From the NCBI GenBank assembly GCA_007128525.1, contig SKXG01000359.1:1-5596 (forward strand): 5,596 nucleotides of DNA, written 5' to 3'. Below, piece after piece: positions 1 through 5,431 of this stretch. The translations under genes and the position numbers were made by a program. Each line of letters opens with the position of its first letter. Within the stretch, counting starts at the first letter, position 1. The notes under the pieces were generated by a model that made no database searches, was not told the origin of the DNA, and worked only from the letters and a program-made list of their open reading frames with translations. Origin of the DNA: Pseudomonadales bacterium. Its GTDB lineage: Bacteria; Pseudomonadota; Gammaproteobacteria; Pseudomonadales; Azotimanducaceae.

Positions 1-316
1 CAATCTTGAAGAACCAGCCATCACCATAGGGGTCCTGGTTGACGGTTTCCGGGGCGTCTTCGAGCAGCGTATTGACCGCCACAACCGTGCCCGTGATCGG
101 CGCATAAATGTCCGATGCCGCTTTGACGGACTCCACCACACCGGCTTCGGCGCCGGCTTCAATGTCGGTATCCAGTTCCGGCAGTTCTACGAACACCACA
201 TCACCCAGCGAGCTCTGGGCATGATCGCTGATCCCGACAGTAACCAGGCCGTCTTCGTCGAGCCGTGCCCACTCATGGGTTTCGGCAAATTTCAGTTCGC
301 TTGGAATATCACTCAT
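1..316 (-). CDS. gcvH: Glycine cleavage system H protein, 3' end cut by window edge
   Basis: GcvH is the lipoyl carrier protein of the glycine cleavage system. It shuttles the aminomethyl group from the P protein to the T protein and is reoxidised by the L protein (lipoamide dehydrogenase) in the cytoplasm. I translated the minus strand by hand: the visible part begins [16 protein letters not shown] and covers 105 codons of a family that is normally about 128-130 residues, so roughly 25 C-terminal residues lie outside the window. The lipoylation motif [12 protein letters not shown] is intact with the acceptor lysine at residue 65, the same position as in E. coli. The start at 316 is chosen because a GAGGAG ribosome site lies 8 bases upstream; another ATG four bases upstream (320) meets a stop after three codons. 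It follows gcvT by 29 bases and is presumably co-transcribed with it, with gcvP expected next. Identification is secure. Confidence 0.96.
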   Translation of the reverse strand, partial: MSDIPSELKFAETHEWARLDEDGLVTVGISDHAQSSLGDVVFVELPELDTDIEAGAEAGVVESVKAASDIYAPITGTVVAVNTLLEDAPETVNQDPYGDGWFFKI

Positions 317-324
317 GCATGCCA

Positions 325-330
325 CTCCTC
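325..330 (-). promoter_or_regulatory. Ribosome binding site of gcvH
   Basis: GAGGAG on the minus strand, 8 bases before the ATG at 316. Its spacing favours that ATG over the overlapping out-of-frame ATG at 320, which would be only 4 bases away. It lies wholly within the short gcvT-gcvH spacer. Confidence 0.75.
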
Positions 331-332
331 AA

Positions 333-361
333 TTGAACGCCGCCGTTATTTGAACGCCGCC
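333..361. repeat. 12-bp direct repeat spanning the gcvT stop codon
   Basis: The plus-strand sequence TTGAACGCCGCC occurs at 333-344 and again at 350-361, a 17-base period. On the coding (minus) strand, the first copy met encodes the end of GcvT just before its TAA, and the second lies in the spacer just upstream of the gcvH ribosome site. It looks like a small slippage duplication. No function is evident. Confidence 0.7.
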
Positions 362-1434
362 TGCCCATGCCGCACGAATGGCGGGCGCACGATCCGGGCG
401 GGCTGCGCCTTGCCCCGGATCTCCACCTGACAGGCACCTTTGGCCGAACGCGGCACGCGCGCCAGCGCAATACTAAAACCCAGCGTGGGCGAGAACAGGC
501 CGCTGGTAATGATACCGTCACCGACCTCGGTCAGAACCCTCTGGCCGTGCCGCATGACGCCACGCGTCTCCAGCACCAGGCCAACCATCTTCAATTCGGT
601 ACCGGCCTGTCGCTCAGCTTCCAGTGCCGCACGGCCGATAAAGTCGCGATCTGCGGGCTCCCAGGCGATGGTCCAGCCGAGCCGCGAGGCCAGCGGGCTG
701 GTCTCATCGTCCATGTCCTGACCGTACAGGTTCAGGCCAGCCTCCAGGCGCAACGTATCGCGCGCGCCCAGACCACAGGGCTGCACACCCGCCTGCAGCA
801 GGCTTTGCCAGAGCTGATCGGCATCCGCCGCTGGGACCATGATCTCAATACCGTCCTCACCGGTATAGCCGGTGCGGGAAATCATCACGGGCCCTGCTTC
901 CAGCGCCTTAAACGGCTTCAGCGCTTCAAGCGCTGCGGCATCGGCGCCCGGCGCATTGGTCAGGCGTCCGTACAGGCCAACGGCCTCAGGGCCCTGCACG
1001 GCAAGCATGGCCAGGTCGGCCCGGTGCACCAGCGTCACGCTGAAGTTCTGCGACTGCCGCTGCAGCCATTGCATGACCTTGTCTCGGGTCGACGAGTTCA
1101 CCACCAGGCGATAGTTGGTTGGGCGCCGGTACACGATCAGATCATCGACGATACCGCCGTGCTCGTTGAGCATGGGCGTATACAGCGCATCACCGTCTGC
1201 GGCCAGCTGCGCGACATCGTTGGCCAGCAGATAGCGCAAAAAGGCCAGCGCGTCCTGGCCTGAAACATCAACGATGGTCATGTGCGAAACATCGAAGACG
1301 CCGGCGTGGCGCCGCACCTGATGGTGCTCTTCCAGCTGGGAGCCGTAGTGCAGCGGCATGTCCCAACCGCCAAAGTCGACCAGTTTGGCGCCGGCTGCCA
1401 GATGAGCGTCATACAGCGGTGTGTGGTGTCCCAT
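346..1434 (-). CDS. gcvT: Aminomethyltransferase, glycine cleavage system T protein
   Basis: GcvT takes the aminomethyl group from lipoylated GcvH and transfers its methylene to tetrahydrofolate, releasing ammonia and forming 5,10-methylene-tetrahydrofolate. The 362-residue product matches the family length (E. coli has 364) and aligns end to end. It begins [20 protein letters not shown] and carries [13 protein letters not shown] (47-59), [13 protein letters not shown] (65-77), [12 protein letters not shown] (93-104, containing the conserved catalytic aspartate region at 97-98), [10 protein letters not shown] (189-198), [13 protein letters not shown] (221-233) and [16 protein letters not shown] (253-268). 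The ATG at 1434 gives the expected N-terminus; its ribosome site is weak (GGAT close by). gcvH follows after 29 bases. A 106-base gap separates it from the upstream hydroxylase gene and may carry its own promoter. I see no glycine riboswitch in that gap. Confidence 0.97.
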   Translation of the reverse strand: MGHHTPLYDAHLAAGAKLVDFGGWDMPLHYGSQLEEHHQVRRHAGVFDVSHMTIVDVSGQDALAFLRYLLANDVAQLAADGDALYTPMLNEHGGIVDDLIVYRRPTNYRLVVNSSTRDKVMQWLQRQSQNFSVTLVHRADLAMLAVQGPEAVGLYGRLTNAPGADAAALEALKPFKALEAGPVMISRTGYTGEDGIEIMVPAADADQLWQSLLQAGVQPCGLGARDTLRLEAGLNLYGQDMDDETSPLASRLGWTIAWEPADRDFIGRAALEAERQAGTELKMVGLVLETRGVMRHGQRVLTEVGDGIITSGLFSPTLGFSIALARVPRSAKGACQVEIRGKAQPARIVRPPFVRHGQAAFK

Positions 1435-1526
1435 GGATCATCCAGTCAGGCTGTGGAAACGCGTGCGGGACCGGCCCGTCACACAGAACACACCCGGCCA
1501 TCGCGGCCGAGTGCCGAGAGGCGCGC

Positions 1527-1556
1527 ATTTTAGACCTAACTCAGGTCCGATGTCCT
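1527..1556 (-). promoter_or_regulatory. Possible promoter for gcvT-gcvH
   Basis: Reading leftward, AGGACA (1551-1556, four of six matches to TTGACA) is followed after 18 bases by TAAAAT (1527-1532, five of six matches to TATAAT). Transcription would start near 1520 and leave a leader of roughly 85 bases before gcvT. The -35 lies inside the last codons of the upstream hydroxylase gene. The match is modest, but its position in the only sizeable gap before gcvT supports it. An inverted repeat fills most of the spacer between the two hexamers. Confidence 0.35.
1533..1547. repeat. Inverted repeat GACCT-N5-AGGTC before gcvT
   Basis: Two perfect 5-base arms, GACCT (1533-1537) and AGGTC (1543-1547), flank 5 bases. 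The repeat overlaps the TGA stop of the hydroxylase gene (1541-1543) and falls between the candidate -35 and -10 hexamers of gcvT, a typical place for a repressor operator. The arms are short, so chance is possible. There is no T-run, so it is not a convincing terminator. Confidence 0.35.
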
Positions 1557-2758
1557 GTCTGAGACCGGATTCCAAGCACCCCGGCTACCGGCCCCAGGCC
1601 GAGCGCCTCCCGAATCAGGCTGCGCTTGACCGGTGGCAGCCGTCCCAGGCCCCGAACACCGGCATTGCGCAGCCATTGTAGCGCCGGAGCCCGTTGCGCA
1701 TAGCCCACCCGAAAGGCGTCCATGGCGCGGAGCAGCAGTCGGCTGCGCAGGCGTCGGCGCCGCGCATAGCCCCGCCACAAGGCCGGTTCCGCCAACTCAG
1801 ACCGGGGTACCCCGTGCAGCAGGCTGACCATGGCCTGGACGTCCTCGAATCCGAGGTTCACGCCCTGGCCGGCCAGCGGATGCAGGACATGCGCCGCATC
1901 GCCCAGCAGCACCACACCCGGTAAGGGCGCAAAATCCGTGGCCAGCTGCTGACGCAGCGGAAACACGGCACGCTGATCCACAGCCAGAATCTGGCCGAGG
2001 CAGCCTTCGCTGGCTTCGGTCAACGCCGCACAGAAGTCCCCATCGGACATAGCGAGCCGACGCGTGGCCTGCTCGGCGCTCTGCGACCAGACGATGGACA
2101 CCAGATGACGGCCCTGTGCCTCAGGCAGCGGCAGCAGCGCCAACGGGCCGTCATACAGAAAGCGCTGGCGGGCACAGCCACCGTGCGGCAGTTCGGTCTG
2201 CACCACCGTGGCCAGCGCCTGTTGACCCGTATCGAAGACCTGAACATCCAGATCCAGCAGGCGCCGGACGGCCGAGGCGGCGCCGTCGGCGGCCAGCAGC
2301 AGCCGGGCCTGTATCCGGTCGTCGCCGACCTGCAGGTGCCAGCCATCAACCCCGGACTCAAGCGCTGTCAGGCTGCCCGCCTGCAGGGTCACTGCCGGAT
2401 TGTCCTCGCAGGCGACCCACAGCTGGTACGCGGCCGGACTGACCTCGGTGATCCATCCCAAGGCTTCAACGCGGGCGTCTGCAGCGTCGAACTGCAGCAC
2501 TGCGGTGCCTGTGTCCTCCCAGACCTGCATGGACTGGTAGGGGCAAACCCGCAGTCCAGGCCAGATATCGACCGTTTCGAGCAATGTCCGTGAGGCCGGG
2601 TTCAACGCCACTGTACGGGCATCGGCGCCAAGCCGACCAGGGTGCTGCTCGGGTGCCTGACGCTCGATCAGCACGACCGACCGACCCTGCCTGGCCAGGG
2701 CCAGGGCAGCGGTGGCCCCGACCAGTCCGGCCCCGACTATGGCGACATCTGTCTGCAT
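1541..2758 (-). CDS. ubiI: UbiI-type FAD-dependent ubiquinone biosynthesis hydroxylase
   Basis: This is a flavin monooxygenase of the UbiH/UbiI/COQ6 family, which hydroxylates the ring of polyprenylated ubiquinone precursors. From the start at 2758 the product is 405 residues (E. coli UbiI is about 400). It shows the N-terminal FAD-binding GAGLVG (9-14) with a Rossmann-ending acidic residue at E32, the LAADGAASAVRR motif (155-166), GDAAHVLHP (286-294) and the family signature HPLAGQGVNLG (293-303). Similarity is stronger to E. coli UbiI than to UbiH in the MQVWEDTG stretch (77-84), the ALATVVQTELPH region, LVSIVWS (219-225) and the C-terminal LPPVKRSLIREALGL. The frame is open to 2848, which would add 30 residues, but the conserved fold begins at MQTDVAIVG, so I use 2758. 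The ribosome site there is weak. E. coli has ubiH and ubiI in tandem here; only one gene is present, so it could have broader regioselectivity. The family is sure; UbiI rather than UbiH is an inference. Confidence 0.85.
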   Translation of the reverse strand: MQTDVAIVGAGLVGATAALALARQGRSVVLIERQAPEQHPGRLGADARTVALNPASRTLLETVDIWPGLRVCPYQSMQVWEDTGTAVLQFDAADARVEALGWITEVSPAAYQLWVACEDNPAVTLQAGSLTALESGVDGWHLQVGDDRIQARLLLAADGAASAVRRLLDLDVQVFDTGQQALATVVQTELPHGGCARQRFLYDGPLALLPLPEAQGRHLVSIVWSQSAEQATRRLAMSDGDFCAALTEASEGCLGQILAVDQRAVFPLRQQLATDFAPLPGVVLLGDAAHVLHPLAGQGVNLGFEDVQAMVSLLHGVPRSELAEPALWRGYARRRRLRSRLLLRAMDAFRVGYAQRAPALQWLRNAGVRGLGRLPPVKRSLIREALGLGPVAGVLGIRSQTGHRT

Positions 2759-2862
2759 GTTCTGTCTCACTCTAGCGGCCTCTGACGGCCATCCGATTGC
2801 CCCAAGCAGCATAACGCAGCACATGACCGTGCGCCCCGGACACGGCACGCCGATGGCCCCGA

Positions 2863-4137
2863 TCAGGACATCAGCGCTTCAATGTCGTCGATCGCTCGCG
2901 GTGCATCATCCGTCAGCAACTCTGCGCCCTGCCGCGTCACCAGCACCTCGTCTTCGATGCGTACCGCCAGCCCGCGCCAGGACGCCGGCACATCAGCGCT
3001 TGGTGGCAAATACAGCCCCGGCTCGACCGTCAGCACCATCTGCGGCTCCAGTATCCGGGCCGCTTCACCGAGCTGATAGTCACCGACGTCATGCACGTCC
3101 AGACCGAGCCAATGCGCGCTGCGCGGTGCACAGTAGGCCTGAAAGCTGCCCGTTTCCAGGGCCTCTGCCGGAGACGTCGGAAGCAGGCCAAGCTGACACA
3201 AGCCGTCGACGAGGACGGTTCGCGCGGCCACCTGCGGGCACTGAATGGTCGCTCCGGGCCGCACCGCCGCCACCGCTGCCGTGTGGGCGGCAAGGACCAG
3301 ACTGTACAGCTCCCGCTGGCGGCCATTGAAGCGGCCGTTGGCAGGAAAGGTTCGCGTGATGTCGGAGGCGTAGTACTGATATTCACAACCGGCGTCGACC
3401 AGCACCAGGTCGCCATCGCGAAGGGCGGCAGCCTGGCTGGTGTAGTGCCAGGTGCAGGCGTTGACACCACTGGCAACGATGCTCGGGAAAGCCGGGAAGC
3501 GCGCCCCCTGACACATAAAGCTGTACAACAGCTCGGCCTCGAGCCGGGCTTCGGTGACACCGGGCCTGGCGTATTGCATCAGGTGCCGGTGGGCGGCCGC
3601 GCTGATCCGGGCCGCCTGACGCAGCAAGCGCAACTCCGCTGCCGACTTGAAAAGGCGCAGCTCATGCAGTTGCGGACCCAGAGGGACGGTGTCCGCCCGC
3701 CCACACAGGCGCGACTCGATCAGGTGCTGGTCGAAAGCCGGGTTCTGGCCCAGCTCAACATGAACCTGGCTCACCGGTTCCAGCAGGCCGGGCAGAATGT
3801 CGTCCAGATCATTGATCGGGAAGGCATCGTCCACGCCCAGTTCCGCCACGGCGCGCTCCGGGCCCAGTGCGCCACCATGCCAGCGCGGATCCTCGGCATC
3901 GATGTCGGCACAGAACAGGATGGTGCGACTACTGTCCCGGCCCGGCAGCAGGACCAGCAGCGCGTCGGGCTCGGTAAATCCGGTCAGGTAATAGAAATCA
4001 CTGCTCTGCCGATAGGGCCAGGCTGCGTCCCGGTTGCGCCATTGGCGCGGCGCAGCCGGTACCAGCGCAGCCGCATCGGCCGGCAGCATCTGCAACAGCC
4101 GGTCACGACGCTGCCTGAATTCAGCCGACGCAATCAA
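2863..4137 (-). CDS. pepP: Xaa-Pro aminopeptidase (aminopeptidase P)
   Basis: PepP is a cytoplasmic dimanganese peptidase (M24B) that removes an N-terminal residue preceding proline. The 424-residue product has the N-terminal aminopeptidase-P domain (about 1-170, with PYRQSSDFYYLTGF at 41-54) and the pita-bread catalytic domain (about 170-424). All five expected metal ligands are visible: D248 and D259 (VDAGCEYQYYASDITRTFP), H342 (HWLGLDVHD), E372 (TVEPGLY) and E395 (VRIEDEV). The catalytic histidines H231 (WHYT) and H349 are also present. The histidine expected four residues before H342 (E. coli H350) is replaced by P338. The start is TTG at 4137, inferred because it gives an N-terminus aligning with E. 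coli PepP, overlaps the ygfB stop as TTGA, and follows a GGAGG by 7 bases; no ATG gives a better fit. It sits between ygfB and the ubiquinone hydroxylase as in many gammaproteobacteria. Confidence 0.95.
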   Translation of the reverse strand: MIASAEFRQRRDRLLQMLPADAAALVPAAPRQWRNRDAAWPYRQSSDFYYLTGFTEPDALLVLLPGRDSSRTILFCADIDAEDPRWHGGALGPERAVAELGVDDAFPINDLDDILPGLLEPVSQVHVELGQNPAFDQHLIESRLCGRADTVPLGPQLHELRLFKSAAELRLLRQAARISAAAHRHLMQYARPGVTEARLEAELLYSFMCQGARFPAFPSIVASGVNACTWHYTSQAAALRDGDLVLVDAGCEYQYYASDITRTFPANGRFNGRQRELYSLVLAAHTAAVAAVRPGATIQCPQVAARTVLVDGLCQLGLLPTSPAEALETGSFQAYCAPRSAHWLGLDVHDVGDYQLGEAARILEPQMVLTVEPGLYLPPSADVPASWRGLAVRIEDEVLVTRQGAELLTDDAPRAIDDIEALMS

Positions 4138-4754
4138 TCCGGCGCCTCCGGCTGTTCCTGGGCTTGCGGCGTCACCGACCAGCGCAGGCTCATTACCGCC
4201 ACGCGGACATACTCCAGCACTTCCATGTAGTCGGCTTCCGCCGCTTCCAGATCAGCGCCATCAAGCCCTGAGTCTTGCTCCGCTGGCGGCCGCACTTCAG
4301 CAATCTTGATCAGATCGGTCAGCACTTCACCGGCCTCCGGCGACAGCGGGCGCTCGCCCGCAACGGCACCGTAGCCAGCCAGGAAGTCATTGCACCACTG
4401 CGCCAGATCGCCAAGGCGCTGCTGCAGTCGCGCATCATCCTCAGGCAATAGCGGGGCAAACGACAGGTCTTCACTGGCCAGGATGGCCTCGGTGCCGGCA
4501 ATGAACTCCAGCAACGGCAGCACTGCCGGATCGACTGCGTCCAGCGCGCCGTCCTGGCCGAGTTCCCGCAGCGCAGCATGCAGCATGGTGGCAGCGGGGC
4601 TCTCGTCAGCCAACAGGTCTGCCAGGGTGCGCAAGCGCTGCTGTGGCGCTTCCTCCGGCGCACCGCAGGCCAGGCCGCAAACCAGACCATGCAGTTCGAC
4701 CTCATCGACGCCATCCGGCAGATTCAGCGCCAGTCCGGTGATATCGTTCGACAT
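4134..4754 (-). CDS. ygfB: UPF0149 family protein YgfB
   Basis: This is a 206-residue member of the YgfB/UPF0149 (YecA-related) family, slightly longer than E. coli YgfB (192). Family hallmarks are VELHGLVCGLACG (19-31) near the N-terminus, LAQWCNDFLAGYG in the middle and EVLEYVRVAVMSLRW near the C-terminus. The protein is acidic and predicted to be soluble and mostly helical, with no signal peptide or membrane segment. Its biochemical role is not settled; in Pseudomonas aeruginosa YgfB has been linked to control of the amidase gene ampDh3 and beta-lactam resistance, and I cannot tell whether that applies here. The ATG at 4754 has GAGG only 4 bases upstream, a tight spacing. It is the first gene of the leftward operon, and its last codons contain the ribosome site for pepP, whose start overlaps its stop. 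Confidence 0.93.
   Translation of the reverse strand: MSNDITGLALNLPDGVDEVELHGLVCGLACGAPEEAPQQRLRTLADLLADESPAATMLHAALRELGQDGALDAVDPAVLPLLEFIAGTEAILASEDLSFAPLLPEDDARLQQRLGDLAQWCNDFLAGYGAVAGERPLSPEAGEVLTDLIKIAEVRPPAEQDSGLDGADLEAAEADYMEVLEYVRVAVMSLRWSVTPQAQEQPEAPD
4145..4149 (-). promoter_or_regulatory. pepP ribosome binding site inside the ygfB 3' end
   Basis: GGAGG on the minus strand, 7 bases before the TTG at 4137. It is embedded in the final codons of ygfB (PEAPD then stop) and supports the non-ATG start and translational coupling through the TTGA overlap. Confidence 0.7.
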
Positions 4755-4780
4755 GTGACCTCAATCCAGCTTTTGGCCGC

Positions 4781-4786
4781 AGTATA
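4781..4786 (-). promoter_or_regulatory. Possible -10 element of the ygfB-pepP operon promoter
   Basis: TATACT on the minus strand (five of six matches to TATAAT) lies 26 bases before the ygfB ATG. No good -35 hexamer is found at 16-18 bases, so the promoter is weak, activator-dependent, or not real. It lies back to back with the rightward promoter in the same 135-base gap. Confidence 0.45.
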
Positions 4787-4798
4787 CGCCCTCAAATC

Positions 4799-4828
4799 GC
4801 GACAGCGGGCCCACCAGGGGCGACAGCG
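4799..4828. repeat. 9-bp direct repeat GCGACAGCG, 21-bp period, in the divergent promoter region
   Basis: GCGACAGCG is present at 4799-4807 and 4820-4828. The 21-base period places both copies on the same helical face. The second copy ends 2 bases before the rightward -35, and both lie just upstream of the leftward -10. This is where a regulator controlling both arms might bind. A chance repeat is quite possible in GC-rich DNA. Confidence 0.4.
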
Positions 4829-4830
4829 CG

Positions 4831-4860
4831 TTGACCACGCCGGTCGGCGGGCTCTATATT
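4831..4860 (+). promoter_or_regulatory. Sigma70-type promoter for the zapB-like/zapA operon
   Basis: TTGACC (4831-4836, five of six matches to consensus) and TATATT (4855-4860, five of six) are separated by 18 bases. Transcription should start near 4867, leaving a leader of about 23 bases before the ATG at 4890. This is the best promoter match in the window and could also feed the 6S RNA gene by readthrough from zapA. Confidence 0.75.
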
Positions 4861-4889
4861 CCCCGGCTACCTGATGCTGTGGAACGCTC

Positions 4890-5096
4890 ATGCCTGCCGA
4901 CCTCGATGCGCTGGAGCGCAAGATCGACGAGTTGATCAAGCTCTGTGAGCTGCTCTCGCGGGAAAACCGGGCACTGCGTTCCCAGCAGGCCGCCTGGACG
5001 ACCGAGCGTGCCCGGCTGATAGAGAAAAACGAGCTGGCCAAGTCCAAAGTCGAGTCGATGATTACCCGGCTCAAATCCCTGGAGCAGGATTCGTGA
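4890..5096 (+). CDS. ZapB-like small coiled-coil protein (TIGR02449 family)
   Basis: This 68-residue protein is almost entirely one predicted coiled coil. Leucine or another mostly hydrophobic residue recurs every seventh position at 8, 15, 22, 29, 36, 43, 50, 57 and 64 (L, L, L, L, W, L, A, M, L), with a second partial stripe at 5, 12 and 19. It begins MPADLDALERKIDELIKLCE and is highly charged elsewhere. It resembles the TIGR02449 family, found immediately before zapA in pseudomonads and relatives, and is similar in size and build to the division protein ZapB. A role at the FtsZ ring with ZapA is inferred from shape and position, not from a diagnostic motif. The ATG at 4890 has only a weak ribosome site (GGA 6 bases upstream). 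Its TGA overlaps the zapA GTG as GTGA, implying coupled translation. Confidence 0.88.
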   Translation: MPADLDALERKIDELIKLCELLSRENRALRSQQAAWTTERARLIEKNELAKSKVESMITRLKSLEQDS

Positions 5097-5407
5097 CCGA
5101 GAAGAGCAATACCGTAACCGTGTACATCCTCGACAAGGAGTACAAAGTCGCCTGTCCGGTCGACCAGACCGATGAATTGCGTGCCTCGGCCAGGATGCTC
5201 GATCAGCAGATGCGCACGATCCGCGACGGCGGCAAAGTGCTGGGCTCGGACCGTATGGCCGTCATGGCCGCGCTGAACCTTGCCCACGAGCTGTTGCAGC
5301 TCAGACAGGCCCACGAAGCGACTGAGCAGCAGCTCGAACGCCAGGTCGGACACCTCAATGACCGGCTGGATCAGGTGCTGGCCGACCAAAAGCAGATGTC
5401 GCTGTGA
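5093..5407 (+). CDS. zapA: Cell division protein ZapA
   Basis: ZapA binds FtsZ at mid-cell and bundles protofilaments, stabilising the Z-ring. The 104-residue product compares with 109 in E. coli. The N-terminal head (about 1-60) has the beta strands VTVYILDKEYKVACP and the conserved CPVDQ (21-25); the MAALNLAHELL motif (58-68) leads into a C-terminal coiled coil (about 65-104) that mediates dimer and tetramer formation. The start is GTG at 5093, overlapping the upstream stop by four bases, with AGGA 3 bases and GGAG 8 bases upstream; no other start gives the full conserved head. The stop is 24 bases before the predicted 6S RNA start, the classic zapA-ssrS arrangement. Identification is secure. 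Confidence 0.96.
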   Translation: MTEKSNTVTVYILDKEYKVACPVDQTDELRASARMLDQQMRTIRDGGKVLGSDRMAVMAALNLAHELLQLRQAHEATEQQLERQVGHLNDRLDQVLADQKQMSL

Positions 5408-5425
5408 TCCGGCCTCAGTTATACT
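5397..5425 (+). promoter_or_regulatory. Promoter of 6S RNA
   Basis: TATACT (5420-5425, five of six matches to TATAAT) lies just after zapA and 6 bases before the expected 6S RNA start at about 5432. The -35 at 17 bases (TGTCGC, 5397-5402) is poor and overlaps the last codons of zapA. 6S RNA is commonly transcribed both from a proximal promoter and by processing of a zapA readthrough transcript. Confidence 0.6.
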
Positions 5426-5431
5426 GGGACT

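Noticed and set aside
367..1263. A 298-codon open frame on the plus strand opposite gcvT
   Set aside because: It is antisense to a gene aligning end to end with GcvT; such frames arise from GC-rich third positions. It shows no recognisable domain.
1435..1540. A glycine riboswitch in the leader of gcvT
   Set aside because: The 106-base gap is too short for the tandem form, and I could not find the conserved aptamer core.
2827..2845. CCGTG/CACGG inverted repeat after pepP as a terminator
   Set aside because: It has only 5 pairs with a 9-base loop and no T-run, and the operon seems to continue into the hydroxylase gene.
2759..2848. A 30-residue N-terminal extension of the UbiI-type protein from an ATG at 2848
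   Set aside because: The family begins directly at the FAD-binding strand (MQTDVAIVG). The extension has no homologous counterpart and is not a convincing signal peptide for a cytoplasmic flavoenzyme.
3091..4230. A 379-codon open frame on the plus strand opposite pepP and the end of ygfB
   Set aside because: It mirrors two well-supported genes, has low-complexity Arg/Gln-rich composition, and has no recognisable motif.
4724..5389. A 221-codon open frame on the minus strand opposite the zapB-like gene and zapA
   Set aside because: It crosses the divergent promoter region and covers two conserved genes on the other strand; it is a compositional shadow.
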